A stretch of 64,000 nucleotides of DNA from Alteromonadaceae bacterium 2753L.S.0a.02 (GCA_007827375.1 VISH01000002.1:434001-498000), one strand, 5' to 3'. Positions 9,173-18,860 are shown, counted from the stretch's first letter. A program made the numbers and translations. The notes: generated from the sequence alone by a model not told the origin.

Positions 9173-9958
9173 ATGAGGCCATTTCGCCTTTTACAGATAA
9201 CGGACTGTCACCTGGGTAGCCAGCCTGGAGAAAAGTTGCTTGGTCTTGATACAGACCAGAGCCTGCACGATGTTTTGCAGTTACTTCAGGCCAACGAAGC
9301 TCCTGACATGCTCCTGGCCACCGGTGATATCTCCAACGACGGCGGTGTCGCATCTTATGAACGCTTTATTCATATAATCGAGCGTTACTTCCCCAATACA
9401 CCTTTGGCGTGGCTTCCTGGTAACCACGATGACCCCATGAATATGGATCAGGTCGCGCGGCTGCCCATTGAAGCGCACTGCGTGCGTGGTGGTTGGAATT
9501 TAATTCTGCTGGACTCCCGCATTCCCATGGAAGTCGGTGGCGATCTCGAAGAGTACGAGTTGGAGCGTCTGGAACGCCTGTTGAGCGCATATCCGCGCCT
9601 TCCGGCGGCTGTTTTCCTTCATCACCAGCCGGTACCCGTCGGTAGCGAATGGCTCGACACTTACGTGGTGCGTCGTAACAAAGCTTTTTTCAGAATTCTG
9701 GACAAGTACTCCAATGTGAAAGTGGTGTGTTGGGGTCACGTTCACCAGCAGTTTGAGGCGGAACGAAAAGGGGTTCAGTTGCTTGCAACACCCTCGACGT
9801 GCGTACAGTTCCTGCCTGACTCCAAAGAATTTGGTGTGGATCGCATAATGCCAGGTTATCGCCGTTTTGAACTCTTTGCCGACGGCACGCTAGCCACGCA
9901 GGTATGCCGCATTAAAGACAAAGTTTATCAAATCGATTTCGCGTCCAGCGGTTATTGA
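9173..9958 (+). CDS. cpdA: 3',5'-cyclic-AMP phosphodiesterase CpdA (Icc)
   Basis: A 261-residue class III cyclic nucleotide phosphodiesterase of the calcineurin-like metallophosphoesterase fold. The metal-binding motifs appear in order: TDCHLG (D-x-H), GDISNDG, GNHDDP, FLHHQP and CWGHVHQQ. CpdA degrades cAMP and so tempers CRP signalling. GAGAGAG upstream of the ATG can serve as ribosome site. The position between yqiB and yqiA matches E. coli. The 236 bases before it show no gene. A likely terminator hairpin follows at 10002-10030. Confidence 0.93.
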   Translation: MRPFRLLQITDCHLGSQPGEKLLGLDTDQSLHDVLQLLQANEAPDMLLATGDISNDGGVASYERFIHIIERYFPNTPLAWLPGNHDDPMNMDQVARLPIEAHCVRGGWNLILLDSRIPMEVGGDLEEYELERLERLLSAYPRLPAAVFLHHQPVPVGSEWLDTYVVRRNKAFFRILDKYSNVKVVCWGHVHQQFEAERKGVQLLATPSTCVQFLPDSKEFGVDRIMPGYRRFELFADGTLATQVCRIKDKVYQIDFASSGY

Positions 9959-10001
9959 TAAGGTAACCTTCTTGCGTCTTTGCGCAATTCCCCTAGCAAA
10001 T

Positions 10002-10030
10002 AACAGCGCTTGATACAGCGCTGTTGTTGT
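10002..10030 (+). terminator. Probable rho-independent terminator after cpdA
   Basis: AACAGCGCT at 10002-10010 pairs perfectly with AGCGCTGTT at 10017-10025, with a 6-base loop and a T/G-rich tail (GTTGTATTT). It lies 43 bases past the cpdA stop. Confidence 0.65.
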
Positions 10031-10228
10031 ATTTGCAAGTCAGTTTTACGTCGGGTGAATCTCTATCGAATTTCGCTCCTCTTAAAGTATCCCGTTATAC
10101 TTGAATTACGCTTGCCAGTTAATCCGCGTGTGCGGTATAACTTTGCATTAAAATAGAAGGCTTGTTTTTCTTAAAATTAGTCGCTGATAGATGTTACTGA
10201 ATATTCGCCGCCGGGTAGCAACTCATTA

Positions 10229-10804
10229 ATGTTGAACATTGTGTATATTCATGGGTTCTTAAGTTCACCCAGCTCCTATAAAGCACAAATTACCGGCGCC
10301 TGGTTGACAGCTAATCGACCACAAGTTTCATTTTTGTGTCCTGAGTTATCCTCCTATCCTGATGAAACCGTACAACAATTGAGCGCAATTTTCGAAACAC
10401 TGCGACCAGATGAAACCTGTATTGTGGGAAGTTCAATGGGTGGGTTTTGGGCGACTTGGCTCATTGAGCAGCGGCGGGCGAAAAAAGCGGTTCTCATTAA
10501 CCCTGCTGTAGGTCCGCAGAATTTTGTGGAACCTCTATTGGGAAAACCATTAAAAAACTACTACAGTGATGCGGAGTACACACTGCAACCCCAGCATGTC
10601 GATGTGCTTGTTGCCTGTGACCTGGATTTACGTTGCGCCGACGCCTACTGGTTAATGGTGCAAACCGGTGACGAAACCCTGCCTTATGAACTGGCTGTCG
10701 AAAAGTATCGCGCTTGTAAGCAAAGTGTTGAATCTGGTGGCAGTCATACTTTTGAAGGCTATGAAAACTGGCTACCGGAAATTGTGGAATTTTTTGAAAC
10801 ATAA
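10229..10804 (+). CDS. yqiA: YqiA-family alpha/beta-hydrolase esterase
   Basis: The 191-residue protein opens with NIVYIHGFLSSPSSYKAQ, the oxyanion-side strand and loop of the UPF0227/YqiA family. The nucleophile elbow G-S-S-M-G has Ser69 in the nucleophile position. A late Asp (near DLDLRCAD or TGDETLPY) and the C-terminal GGSHTFEGYENW, which supplies the His, complete the triad. It is cytoplasmic, with no signal peptide. The natural substrate is unknown; E. coli YqiA hydrolyses short acyl esters. parE starts 30 bases downstream, so the pair is probably co-transcribed. Confidence 0.88.
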   Translation: MLNIVYIHGFLSSPSSYKAQITGAWLTANRPQVSFLCPELSSYPDETVQQLSAIFETLRPDETCIVGSSMGGFWATWLIEQRRAKKAVLINPAVGPQNFVEPLLGKPLKNYYSDAEYTLQPQHVDVLVACDLDLRCADAYWLMVQTGDETLPYELAVEKYRACKQSVESGGSHTFEGYENWLPEIVEFFET

Positions 10805-10834
10805 GCCTGAACTCTAAAGGCAAATTAAATCATT

Positions 10835-12721
10835 ATGGCAAATTACACTGCAGAAGATATTGAAGTACTCACGGGCTTAGACCCCGTAAAAAAACGCCCT
10901 GGTATGTACACCGATACCACCAGACCCAACCACCTCGCACAGGAAGTGATCGATAACAGTGTCGACGAAGCTCTGGCGGGCTTCGCCAGAAAAATCGAAG
11001 TTACCCTTCATAAAGACCAATCGGTAAGCGTCAGCGATGACGGTCGCGGTATGCCGGTAGACTTGCACCCGGAGCAAAAGATACCCGGTGTTGAAGTCAT
11101 TCTTTCAACACTTCACGCCGGCGGCAAATTTTCCAACAAGAATTACCAGTTCTCTGGCGGCTTACACGGTGTTGGTGTCTCGGTTGTTAATGCGCTCTCT
11201 AGTATTTTGGAGGTGACCATAAAACGCGATGCACAGGTGTATCGTATTGGTTTTCAAAATGGCGAAAAAACGGTTGATTTACATGTGGTAGATAGTTGCG
11301 GGAAACGCAATACCGGCACCACCGTGCGGTTTCTTCCCAATGCAAAATATTTTGACTCTGCCAAGTTTTCCGTTTCGCGTCTGCGCCACGTGCTGCGTGC
11401 CAAGGCGGTATTGTGCCCAGGGCTTGAAGTCGTTTTTAACGATGAAATTTCCGAAGAAAGTATTACCTGGTTTTATGAGGATGGCTTGCGTGATTATTTA
11501 AAAAGTGCGACCCAAGGTTGGGAGGTATTGCCGCTAGAACCTTTTGTTGGCAATTTTAGCGGCACCACTGAAGCTGCGGATTGGGCGGTACAATGGTTGC
11601 CCGAAGGTGGTGAAATCACGCAAGAAAGTTATGTTAATTTAATTCCGACTGCGCAAGGTGGTACGCATGTTAACGGTTTGCGCAGTGGCCTTATGGACGC
11701 AATGCGGGAATATTGTGAAATTCGTAATTTGATCCCCCGCGGTGTCAAGCTGGCACCCGACGATATCTGGACCAGTTGCTGTTTTGTGCTTTCTTCAAAA
11801 TTGCAAGATCCGCAGTTTTCCGGTCAAACCAAAGAGCGCTTAAGCTCACGCGAAGCGGCAGCGTTTGTTTCCGGTGTTGCTAAAGATGCTTTTAGTCTGT
11901 GGCTCAATCAACATACTGATGAGGGTGACAAGCTCGCCGAATTCTGTATTAGTAATGCTCAAAAACGTGTTCGTTCTGGTAAAAAAATCGCCCGTAAGAA
12001 AATTACTCAGGGGCCGGCGCTACCGGGTAAGCTTGCAGACTGTTCTTCGGATGATCCATCTGCGGGTGAATTATTTTTGGTGGAAGGTGATTCTGCGGGC
12101 GGCTCTGCAAAACAAGCGCGTGACCGTGAATACCAGGCCATTATGCCGCTGCGTGGAAAAATTCTAAACACCTGGGAAGTCGATAGCGTTGAAGTATTGG
12201 CCTCGCAGGAAGTTCACGATATATCTGTTGCTCTGGGTATCGATCCCGGCTCAGATAACCTTGATAACCTACGCTACCACAAGGTGTGCATTCTGGCGGA
12301 TGCCGATTCTGACGGCTTGCATATTGCCACTCTGCTATGTGCTTTGTTTGTGCGTCACTTTCCTGCGCTGGTACGTGCTGGCCATGTTTTCGTAGCTATG
12401 CCGCCTTTGTTCCGTATTGATGTCGGGCAGGACGTGTATTACGCCCTGGACGAAAGTGAAAAGCAGGGCATTCTCGATCGTATCGCCGCTGAAAAGAAAA
12501 AAGGTAAGGTCAACGTGCAGCGTTTCAAAGGATTGGGAGAAATGAACCCGATGCAGCTGCGCGAAACGACCATGGCGGTCGATACGCGGCGTTTGGTGCA
12601 ATTGGTTATCGCGCCGGGTGATGATACCCATCAGATGATGGATATGTTACTTGCTAAAAAACGCGCCGGAGATCGAAAAGTGTGGCTCGAATCCAAGGGC
12701 GATTTGGCAGAGGTTTCTTAA
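10835..12721 (+). CDS. parE: DNA topoisomerase IV subunit B
   Basis: ParE is the ATPase subunit of topoisomerase IV, which decatenates daughter chromosomes. The 628-residue length is normal. GHKL ATPase motifs are seen in EVIDNSVDEALAG, VSDDGRGMPVD and GGLHGVGVSVVNALS. The TOPRIM motifs are LVEGDSAGGSAKQARDR and ADADSDGLHIATLL. The C-terminal QRFKGLGEMNPMQL motif is complete. Length and the short N-terminus (MANYTAEDIEVLTGL) favour ParE over GyrB. The partner parC, often close by in related bacteria, is not in the window; an IS30-type element lies directly downstream. Confidence 0.95.
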   Translation: MANYTAEDIEVLTGLDPVKKRPGMYTDTTRPNHLAQEVIDNSVDEALAGFARKIEVTLHKDQSVSVSDDGRGMPVDLHPEQKIPGVEVILSTLHAGGKFSNKNYQFSGGLHGVGVSVVNALSSILEVTIKRDAQVYRIGFQNGEKTVDLHVVDSCGKRNTGTTVRFLPNAKYFDSAKFSVSRLRHVLRAKAVLCPGLEVVFNDEISEESITWFYEDGLRDYLKSATQGWEVLPLEPFVGNFSGTTEAADWAVQWLPEGGEITQESYVNLIPTAQGGTHVNGLRSGLMDAMREYCEIRNLIPRGVKLAPDDIWTSCCFVLSSKLQDPQFSGQTKERLSSREAAAFVSGVAKDAFSLWLNQHTDEGDKLAEFCISNAQKRVRSGKKIARKKITQGPALPGKLADCSSDDPSAGELFLVEGDSAGGSAKQARDREYQAIMPLRGKILNTWEVDSVEVLASQEVHDISVALGIDPGSDNLDNLRYHKVCILADADSDGLHIATLLCALFVRHFPALVRAGHVFVAMPPLFRIDVGQDVYYALDESEKQGILDRIAAEKKKGKVNVQRFKGLGEMNPMQLRETTMAVDTRRLVQLVIAPGDDTHQMMDMLLAKKRAGDRKVWLESKGDLAEVS

Positions 12722-12856
12722 TATATCTCTGCACTGGTTTAAAAGAGTAACTAATGTGTCGCTCCAGCTGGTCGGCTTTTTCCGTTCTTCGGTGCGGACA
12801 GGAATTCGTCATTACTTCACGTCAATGCGTCTTGTTATGAAGGCCGAATTCATAAA

Positions 12857-13915
12857 CTAAGTGCGACAACCACCCAAATAAGGAGGGCAAGCTGCAATAC
12901 TAGTCGTTTTTCTTTCCGACCAAAGAGAGATCAACGATGAACAAGTATGTACAGCTTACCCAAGATGAAAGAGTACTCATGTCTTACCTGCGTTGGCAAG
13001 GGCTACCCTACGCTAAAATCGCTGCACAACTAGGTCGCCACCGCAGCACCATCTATCGCGAATTCAAGCGCAATAGCTGCCATCATATCGATGGGGCTTA
13101 TCGCCCGTCTAAGGCTCAGAGACGAACACGTGCGCGACGTAGCCGTTCCAGGCGCAATGCCCAGTTCACCTCCGCTGACTTCGCCATAATCTGCCAATAC
13201 TTGAAGCAAAAATGGAGCCCTGAACAGGTATCAGGCTACCTTCGTCGTCAAGGTCTTCGTGCCCCCTCCTACGAAACGATTTATCGATATATCTGGAACG
13301 ATAAATTCTATGGAGGTGATATGTACAAGTACCTTCGTCAATCCATCAAAAAGCGCCGCAAGCGCCATAACTCCAGCGATAGCCGCGGTAGGCTCGCCGG
13401 TAAACGTCACATCTCGGAACGCCCAAAGGCCGTCGAAACACGGCGATACAAAGGGCATTGGGAAATCGATACCGTTGTAAGCCGTGCCTCAAAAGACTGT
13501 ATCGTTACTATCAACGAACGTAAATCAGGGTTTGTCATGATAGGTAAACTTAAAGACCGCACCACTGACAGCCTGAACAAGCGAGTTTCGATGCTAATTA
13601 ACAGAAACCCCGAGTCATTCAAAACCATCACCGCCGATAACGGAACCGAATTCAACCAATACAAGGCTATAGAAGCCGTCCACGATGTTGACTTCTATTT
13701 TGCGAATCCTTACCAATCTTGGGAGCGCGGTTCGAACGAAAATCTCAACGGCCTCATTCGACAGTATCTTCCCCGTGGATGCTCAATGGCTTCACTGACT
13801 CAGCAGCAGTGTGACAGAATTGCTGATCAACTGAACCAGCGTCCACGAAAACGACATGACTATAAAACTCCAGAGGATATTTTTTATGGAATTTAATTAC
13901 ATCTGTTGCACTTCA
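12857..13915 (+). mobile_element. IS30-family insertion sequence, apparently complete
   Basis: The element is bounded by imperfect inverted ends AAGTGCGACA (12859-12868) and TGTTGCACTT (13904-13913), which match at 9 of 10 bases, around one full-length transposase gene. The resulting 1.06 kb size suits the family. AAACT occurs just outside both ends (12854-12858 and 13915-13919) and may be a target duplication, though IS30 elements usually make shorter ones. The exact ends are uncertain by a few bases. Confidence 0.75.
12937..13896 (+). CDS. IS30-family transposase
   Basis: The 319-residue protein has an N-terminal helix-turn-helix (about 1-50) with QDERVLMSYLRWQG and IAAQLGRHRSTIYREFKRN, followed by a DDE integrase core. 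The catalytic acids are recognisable in GHWEIDTVVSRA (first Asp), ITADNGTEFN (second Asp) and SNENLNGLIRQYLPRG (Glu). No frameshift or stop interrupts the gene, so it is probably active. AAAGAGAGA upstream of the ATG can act as ribosome site. Two features of IS30 members are seen: the single ORF and short inverted ends. Confidence 0.95.
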   Translation: MNKYVQLTQDERVLMSYLRWQGLPYAKIAAQLGRHRSTIYREFKRNSCHHIDGAYRPSKAQRRTRARRSRSRRNAQFTSADFAIICQYLKQKWSPEQVSGYLRRQGLRAPSYETIYRYIWNDKFYGGDMYKYLRQSIKKRRKRHNSSDSRGRLAGKRHISERPKAVETRRYKGHWEIDTVVSRASKDCIVTINERKSGFVMIGKLKDRTTDSLNKRVSMLINRNPESFKTITADNGTEFNQYKAIEAVHDVDFYFANPYQSWERGSNENLNGLIRQYLPRGCSMASLTQQQCDRIADQLNQRPRKRHDYKTPEDIFYGI

Positions 13916-13966
13916 AACTTGAAGTCAGGAAGTAATGATCGTGCTCAGCTTTGTAAAATTTTTGCG

Positions 13967-14932
13967 CTACTCTTTACTGTTCTTTAATGCCTTGGCGTAC
14001 TTGATGGCTTTGTTAGCCTGGGCTCTGGCTTCATTCATTTTTTTCATCGCAATATTGAAGCTGTTTTTCATGCGCGCCGTTGCCATCATCAGCTGATGAA
14101 TTTCGTTGCTGCTTTTATTGGGGACATTGGCGATATCGTAATCGGTTTCCTGCCCCTTGGAGATTTGTTCGGCAGCGTGGGTTAAGCGCTTTACGGGTAA
14201 CAGCACTGCGCGCCTTACGAACCAAAGAATTGGCACAATTGAAAGTACGATCACCAATACCTCAATAAGACTCACAATCGACAGGCTGCTGTCGAATAAC
14301 GATTTACGCGGTAAGGTGACGCTGATTATTCCTGCGATGTCACCTTCTTTGAAGCCAAATCCGTTATCACGTCCGTAACGTTCAATCACATCGTTAGGTG
14401 CTGTGTCGGCGCTGCCGTGACAGGAAATACACGATGCTTTGTGAATTACTGCTTTGGCATAGCGAAATTGGTCGCCGGTACTGGTGGCGTAGGTGTTGAG
14501 CTTTTTCGTGCGAATTTCCTGCAGCGCGATCTGCTCAAAGGCGTCTGGAGCATTGGCGGGGTTCATCACATTGTGAGAGGTCATCCGAAACTTTGCACGC
14601 GACTGAGACGCCGCTACCACCTCGGAAAATTCACGAGTCGCCAGTGCCGGGTTTTTGGAATAAAAATGGTAAACACTACCATCGCCATTAGGGGTGATCA
14701 CCGGTTCTGAACTCAAATAATCTTGAGCGCCGTCCTTCACCCACACCCGGCCTGAACGCGACACCCAGGCTCCAAAAGCCTCGACATTATCAACCACAGT
14801 TTCGGCCTGGGTTTTCAACTCGTCGTCATAGAGGTTCTGCAGAATTAAGAAATAAGCGCCGGCATTCATTGCCAACACCAATATGAGTAGCATTGCCAAT
14901 TGTGCGGTAATTGGCATCTTACTTTGTAGCAT
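13967..14932 (-). CDS. Membrane-anchored haem-binding sensor with DUF3365-like domain and HAMP
   Basis: This 321-residue protein has a transmembrane segment at about 8-32, an extracytoplasmic domain of about 185 residues, a second transmembrane segment at about 218-239, and a HAMP linker (about 240-295) ending in a Lys-rich helix. The outer domain carries a c-type haem site C-I-S-C-H (Cys168, Cys171, His172), the arrangement of Tll0287/DUF3365 redox sensors. No kinase, cyclase or methyl-accepting domain follows, so any signal must pass to a partner. The gene starts 29 bases after a small upstream gene on the same strand. Confidence 0.82.
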   Translation of the reverse strand: MLQSKMPITAQLAMLLILVLAMNAGAYFLILQNLYDDELKTQAETVVDNVEAFGAWVSRSGRVWVKDGAQDYLSSEPVITPNGDGSVYHFYSKNPALATREFSEVVAASQSRAKFRMTSHNVMNPANAPDAFEQIALQEIRTKKLNTYATSTGDQFRYAKAVIHKASCISCHGSADTAPNDVIERYGRDNGFGFKEGDIAGIISVTLPRKSLFDSSLSIVSLIEVLVIVLSIVPILWFVRRAVLLPVKRLTHAAEQISKGQETDYDIANVPNKSSNEIHQLMMATARMKNSFNIAMKKMNEARAQANKAIKYAKALKNSKE

Positions 14933-14961
14933 AGCGGGGAGTACTCCAGATCGCGTGCGTT

Positions 14962-15210
14962 TTATACCGTGCGTTCTGCCTCAAGCAGCAGTTGCCCAGC
15001 CTCAGTAATAAATTTTTGTTGGTTGGAATTGTCCAGATTCGAAGCGAGGGTTTTTATATAGTTTCGAAATGCGGTTTGGCCACGCCATTGTTTGGCTTTC
15101 CATTCGCGAACGGCGTCGTTGATCAGGGCATCCCCAATGGGGCCAACCTGATCAATAAACATGGCATTGATGGAACGTAGAATATGCTTGTTGCGGTTTT
15201 TTGCATCCAT
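14962..15210 (-). CDS. Small conserved-looking hypothetical protein, cytoplasmic
   Basis: An 82-residue, mostly helical protein without signal peptide or membrane segment. The motif FIDQVGPIGDALINDAVREW resembles the short IGPIA-type helical domain found at the ends of some bacterial regulators and kinases, but this is only a weak resemblance. It lies 29 bases upstream of the haem sensor on the same strand and probably forms an operon with it, making it a candidate cytoplasmic partner of a sensor that has no output domain. No function can be assigned. Confidence 0.55.
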   Translation of the reverse strand: MDAKNRNKHILRSINAMFIDQVGPIGDALINDAVREWKAKQWRGQTAFRNYIKTLASNLDNSNQQKFITEAGQLLLEAERTV

Positions 15211-15420
15211 GACGGGTAAATCGCTTTGCGGTAACTCTGTTCTGTGGCAGCCAGAATAACAATTTTTAAAAGTGGTTTAAAACATTCTTTGCCGCCAAAT
15301 GTGAATAAATTATCGGCGCAGCGGTTTGGTGTTGGAAAATTACGCCAAACGTTTGAAGCGTTTATAATGACTGTTTGATAAGTCGCTCCAGGAGCAGTGT
15401 TTCCCCTCCCCTTCAAAGTA

Positions 15421-17184
15421 ATGGATTTTATTATGTGCTCTATTAAGACTTTGTTATTGGTTTTTCTCCTTAGCATCGCCAGCGTGCAGATTTATGCGCA
15501 AACCCAGGAATCGTCAATTGTGGCACGCGCCGAAGCGATCGAAAAAGCCAAAGAAAATGAACTGACCTCTGCAGAAAAGAATATCTTTGCGGCGGTTGAA
15601 CGGGTCGGCAAATATAAGAAAAAGCTGGAGGAGTTGGACGAGTCTTTTCAGACTGCTAGCGGTGAAGCCAAAGAATCGCTTATTTTGCAGAGGCTCGATA
15701 CCTACGATAAGTTAGTTGCTGAACTTCGGGAGCTCACAGCCCTTGCCGTGACCTATCGAGAGGGTGGCGGTGAACCGCAGGTTTTACTTGCAGAGTTTCG
15801 CTCGAATCTGCTCAATGCGGGCCGGAAGTTACGTGCGTCGTTGGATGAGCATCTCCAGGAATACGCCGCAAATAACACCGATCGCGATACTGCAACGCCT
15901 GAGGGATTAAAGAGCTACACCTTCGATACCCGTTTAATAGATATGGGTTTCAGCCTGCTTGAGGAATACGTCAAAGTGGTCGAAGGTGTGGGCTACAACG
16001 CAAAACCATCGCGCAACTATTTACAGCAGGAAATTCCCAAGCGTGCAGATTTACTGGTTGGACAAATTCGCCTCAACGCAGAAAGGGAACAGGAGTATGC
16101 AGCCCTTCTAAAAATAAACAAAGACGATGCCGAGGTGCTCAACAAGCAGCGCCTGCTAAGCGATAAATCCAACACGGATACGGAAAGTTTACAGCTGTTA
16201 ATTGGTGTTGGTGAAGATGTCGGTCTTGATGTGGCCAGCTACCGTCAGCTACTCGTAAAAACCACCGGTTCGATTAGCGCGGATCTCATGGATCTCAACG
16301 TGCTCAGTGGTTTATTTCACGAGTGGTGGTTATCGGCAAAGCACAGCATGAGAGAGAATCTGGTAGATTTCATTATTCGCGTGGTTGTTTTTATCGCGAT
16401 TATCATGTTTTTCAGAATTATGGCCACTTTTATAAAGCGCTTGCTGTTACGCAGTATGAAATCGGCCTCGGTCAAACTTTCCTTATTAATGCAGGAAATG
16501 ATGACCTCCATGGTGTCGCGCATTGTTATGTTACTGGGACTGCTGGTGGCCTTGGCACAGGTTGGGGTATCGCTCGGGCCAGTCCTGGCAGGTTTGGGGG
16601 TGGTTGGTTTTGTCATTGGTTTTGCGCTACAAGATACCTTAGGTAACTTTGCGGCGGGTGTGATGATTTTAATCTACCGTCCTTATGACACCGACGATTT
16701 TGTGGAAGCCGCTGGCGTGTTTGGTAAGGTCAAGTCCATGAATATTGTGAGTACCACTATTCTTACCATCGATAATCAAACGCTGATTATTCCCAACAGC
16801 AAAATCTGGGGTGACGTCATTAAAAATGTTACGGCTCAAAAGGTGCGTCGAGTTGATATGACCTTCGGTGTAAGTTATGGCGATGATATCCCACATACCG
16901 AGGCGGTGCTGCACGACATTGTAACTTCCCACGAAAAGGTTTTGAAATCACCAGAGCCGATGATTAAATTACATAACTTGGGAGATTCCTCTGTGGATTT
17001 CGTGGTGCGCCCCTGGGCAAAAACGGAAGACTACTGGGACGTGTATTGGGATATCACGCGTGAAGTGAAAATGCGTTTTGACGCAGAAGGTATTTCGATT
17101 CCTTTCCCTCAGCGGGATGTTCATTTTTATCGAGAGGAAGGAGCAGCGACGTTACCACCAGAGGCTAAGCCTTCTGCAACATGA
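15421..17184 (+). CDS. MscS-family mechanosensitive ion channel with large periplasmic N-terminal domain
   Basis: The start is uncertain: GTG 15397, ATG 15421 and ATG 15433 are in frame. ATG 15421 or 15433 gives a clean signal peptide ending IASVQIYAQ. A helical, coiled-coil periplasmic region of about 270 residues follows. After it come several transmembrane helices and the MscS core with the pore-lining GLGVVGFVIGFALQDTLGNF and the beta domain (TTILTIDNQTLIIPNSKIWG). MscS channels relieve turgor on osmotic downshock. The long periplasmic domain places it among the larger MscS-like proteins rather than minimal MscS. It diverges from the sensor operon. Confidence 0.9.
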   Translation: MDFIMCSIKTLLLVFLLSIASVQIYAQTQESSIVARAEAIEKAKENELTSAEKNIFAAVERVGKYKKKLEELDESFQTASGEAKESLILQRLDTYDKLVAELRELTALAVTYREGGGEPQVLLAEFRSNLLNAGRKLRASLDEHLQEYAANNTDRDTATPEGLKSYTFDTRLIDMGFSLLEEYVKVVEGVGYNAKPSRNYLQQEIPKRADLLVGQIRLNAEREQEYAALLKINKDDAEVLNKQRLLSDKSNTDTESLQLLIGVGEDVGLDVASYRQLLVKTTGSISADLMDLNVLSGLFHEWWLSAKHSMRENLVDFIIRVVVFIAIIMFFRIMATFIKRLLLRSMKSASVKLSLLMQEMMTSMVSRIVMLLGLLVALAQVGVSLGPVLAGLGVVGFVIGFALQDTLGNFAAGVMILIYRPYDTDDFVEAAGVFGKVKSMNIVSTTILTIDNQTLIIPNSKIWGDVIKNVTAQKVRRVDMTFGVSYGDDIPHTEAVLHDIVTSHEKVLKSPEPMIKLHNLGDSSVDFVVRPWAKTEDYWDVYWDITREVKMRFDAEGISIPFPQRDVHFYREEGAATLPPEAKPSAT

Positions 17185-17209
17185 TTTATAAATAAACGTT
17201 TTGGTCACC

Positions 17210-17223
17210 TGTTATTGATAACA
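17210..17223. promoter_or_regulatory. Perfect inverted repeat upstream of MFS sugar transporter
   Basis: TGTTAT and ATAACA flank a 2-base centre. The site lies 222 bases before the transporter start and could be an operator. No cognate regulator is known, so the role is speculative. Confidence 0.3.
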
Positions 17224-17444
17224 TAGTGCGAATTTTCGTGCCACGCTTAGATGTTTTTGGACTACTAACCGTCGCCGTGTTCAGTGTAGACTGAGGGCTG
17301 CTCTACTATCGGTTTACAGGGGTAATCGAATCGCGCTGTGATGCTTTCGTAGTTTGCGATGTTGACTATATTGTGAACGGCAGGACTGGCTTTTGCGCGT
17401 AGAGCTTCTTACAACAATAAACACAGACAAAACGGGAAATTCCC

Positions 17445-18860
17445 ATGAACCAGGCTAATTCGGAAAATACCGAGAATTTTGCTTTCATTTTGTTAATCAG
17501 TGGCGTCGCCACGATTGGTGGTTTTTTGTTCGGATTCGACAGCGGTGTTATTAATGGCACCGTAGAAGGCTTGAAAGTCGCCTTTAGTTCCGACGATATC
17601 GCCAGCGGTTTTAACGTTGCTTCTATGTTGTTGGGGTGTGCCGTCGGCGCTTTTTTTGCGGGTCGATTGGCCGATCACTACGGCCGGCGTTTTATGCTGA
17701 TCATCGCTTCAGTATTTTTTATCGTGTCTGCCTGGGGATCGGGGATTGCGACCTCTTCTGCAGAGTTCATTGTTTATCGCGTAATCGGTGGTTTGGCAGT
17801 GGGGGCGGCATCGGTTATGGCTCCCGCGTATATCGCCGAAGTGGCGCCTGCGAGGTATCGCGGTGCATTGGCAACCATCCAGCAAGTGGCCATTATATTT
17901 GGTTTATTTATGGCTTTTTTAAGTAATTATTTGCTTGCAGCGGTTTCCGGTTCTGCACTTAACCCCCTCTGGTTAGAATATGAAACATGGCGTTGGATGT
18001 TTTGGATAGAGTTGATCCCCGCCGGTGTATTCTTTTTTGCCTTGTTGGCGATACCAGAAAGCCCACGCTTTCTCGTGGTTAAGCAGCGCAAAGAAAAGGC
18101 TCTGGCAACCTTGCAACGTCTATACGGCGCTGTTGCTGGGAAGGCGAAGCTCGATGATATCGATGCATCTCTGGCCGGCGATCACCATCAACCCAAACTC
18201 TCAGATCTAATCGATAAAACCTCAGGCCGAGTGCGACCGATTGTTTGGGTCGGTATAGGCTTGGCTAGCTTTCAGCAATTTGTAGGCATAAACGTTGTTT
18301 TTTATTACGGCGCGGTACTTTGGCAAGCTGTGGGTTTTGGGGAAAATGATGCTCTGCTTATCAACGTTGTATCGGGTGCTCTGAGTATTGGTGCGGTGAT
18401 TCTGGCCTTGGTACTGGTGGATCGCCTCGGCCGTAAGCCTTTACTGCTCATCGGTTCAATCGGTATGAGCATTACCCTGGGTCTTACCACATTCGCGTTT
18501 ACCACGGCTTCCACTGATGCTTCGGGTTCAGTGAGTTTGGGTGATGGCATGGGCGTATTGGCATTGATTTCTGCAAACCTCTACGTGATGTTTTTCAACT
18601 TCAGTTGGGGCCCGATCATGTGGGTACTGCTCGGCGAAATGTTCCCGAATCAAATTCGGGGATCAGGTTTGGCCGTCGCGGGCGTTGCACAGTGGGGTTC
18701 AAACTTCCTCGTGTCATGGACTTTCCCGATGCTTCTTAGCGGAATGGGGCTGGCGTTTGCTTATAGTCTCTACACGCTCGGTGCATTAATTTCCATCGGC
18801 TTCGTGATCAAGTATGTTTATGAAACCAAGGGTGTGGAATTGGAGAATATGCAGGGTTAG
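17445..18860 (+). CDS. MFS transporter, sugar porter family
   Basis: The 471-residue protein has twelve predicted membrane segments. Sugar-porter signatures are GGFLFGFDSGVINGT in helix 1, the loop motif GRLADHYGRRFML, RVIGGLAVGAASVMAPAYIAEVAP, PESPRFLV before the central loop, and FQQFVGINVVFYYG in helix 7. These match XylE/GalP/glucose H+ symporters. A hexose or xylose substrate is plausible given the xylanase genes at 53-63 kb, but specificity cannot be read. The start has ACGGGA upstream. The stop overlaps the end of the convergent gene by 4 bases. Confidence 0.92.
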   Translation: MNQANSENTENFAFILLISGVATIGGFLFGFDSGVINGTVEGLKVAFSSDDIASGFNVASMLLGCAVGAFFAGRLADHYGRRFMLIIASVFFIVSAWGSGIATSSAEFIVYRVIGGLAVGAASVMAPAYIAEVAPARYRGALATIQQVAIIFGLFMAFLSNYLLAAVSGSALNPLWLEYETWRWMFWIELIPAGVFFFALLAIPESPRFLVVKQRKEKALATLQRLYGAVAGKAKLDDIDASLAGDHHQPKLSDLIDKTSGRVRPIVWVGIGLASFQQFVGINVVFYYGAVLWQAVGFGENDALLINVVSGALSIGAVILALVLVDRLGRKPLLLIGSIGMSITLGLTTFAFTTASTDASGSVSLGDGMGVLALISANLYVMFFNFSWGPIMWVLLGEMFPNQIRGSGLAVAGVAQWGSNFLVSWTFPMLLSGMGLAFAYSLYTLGALISIGFVIKYVYETKGVELENMQG

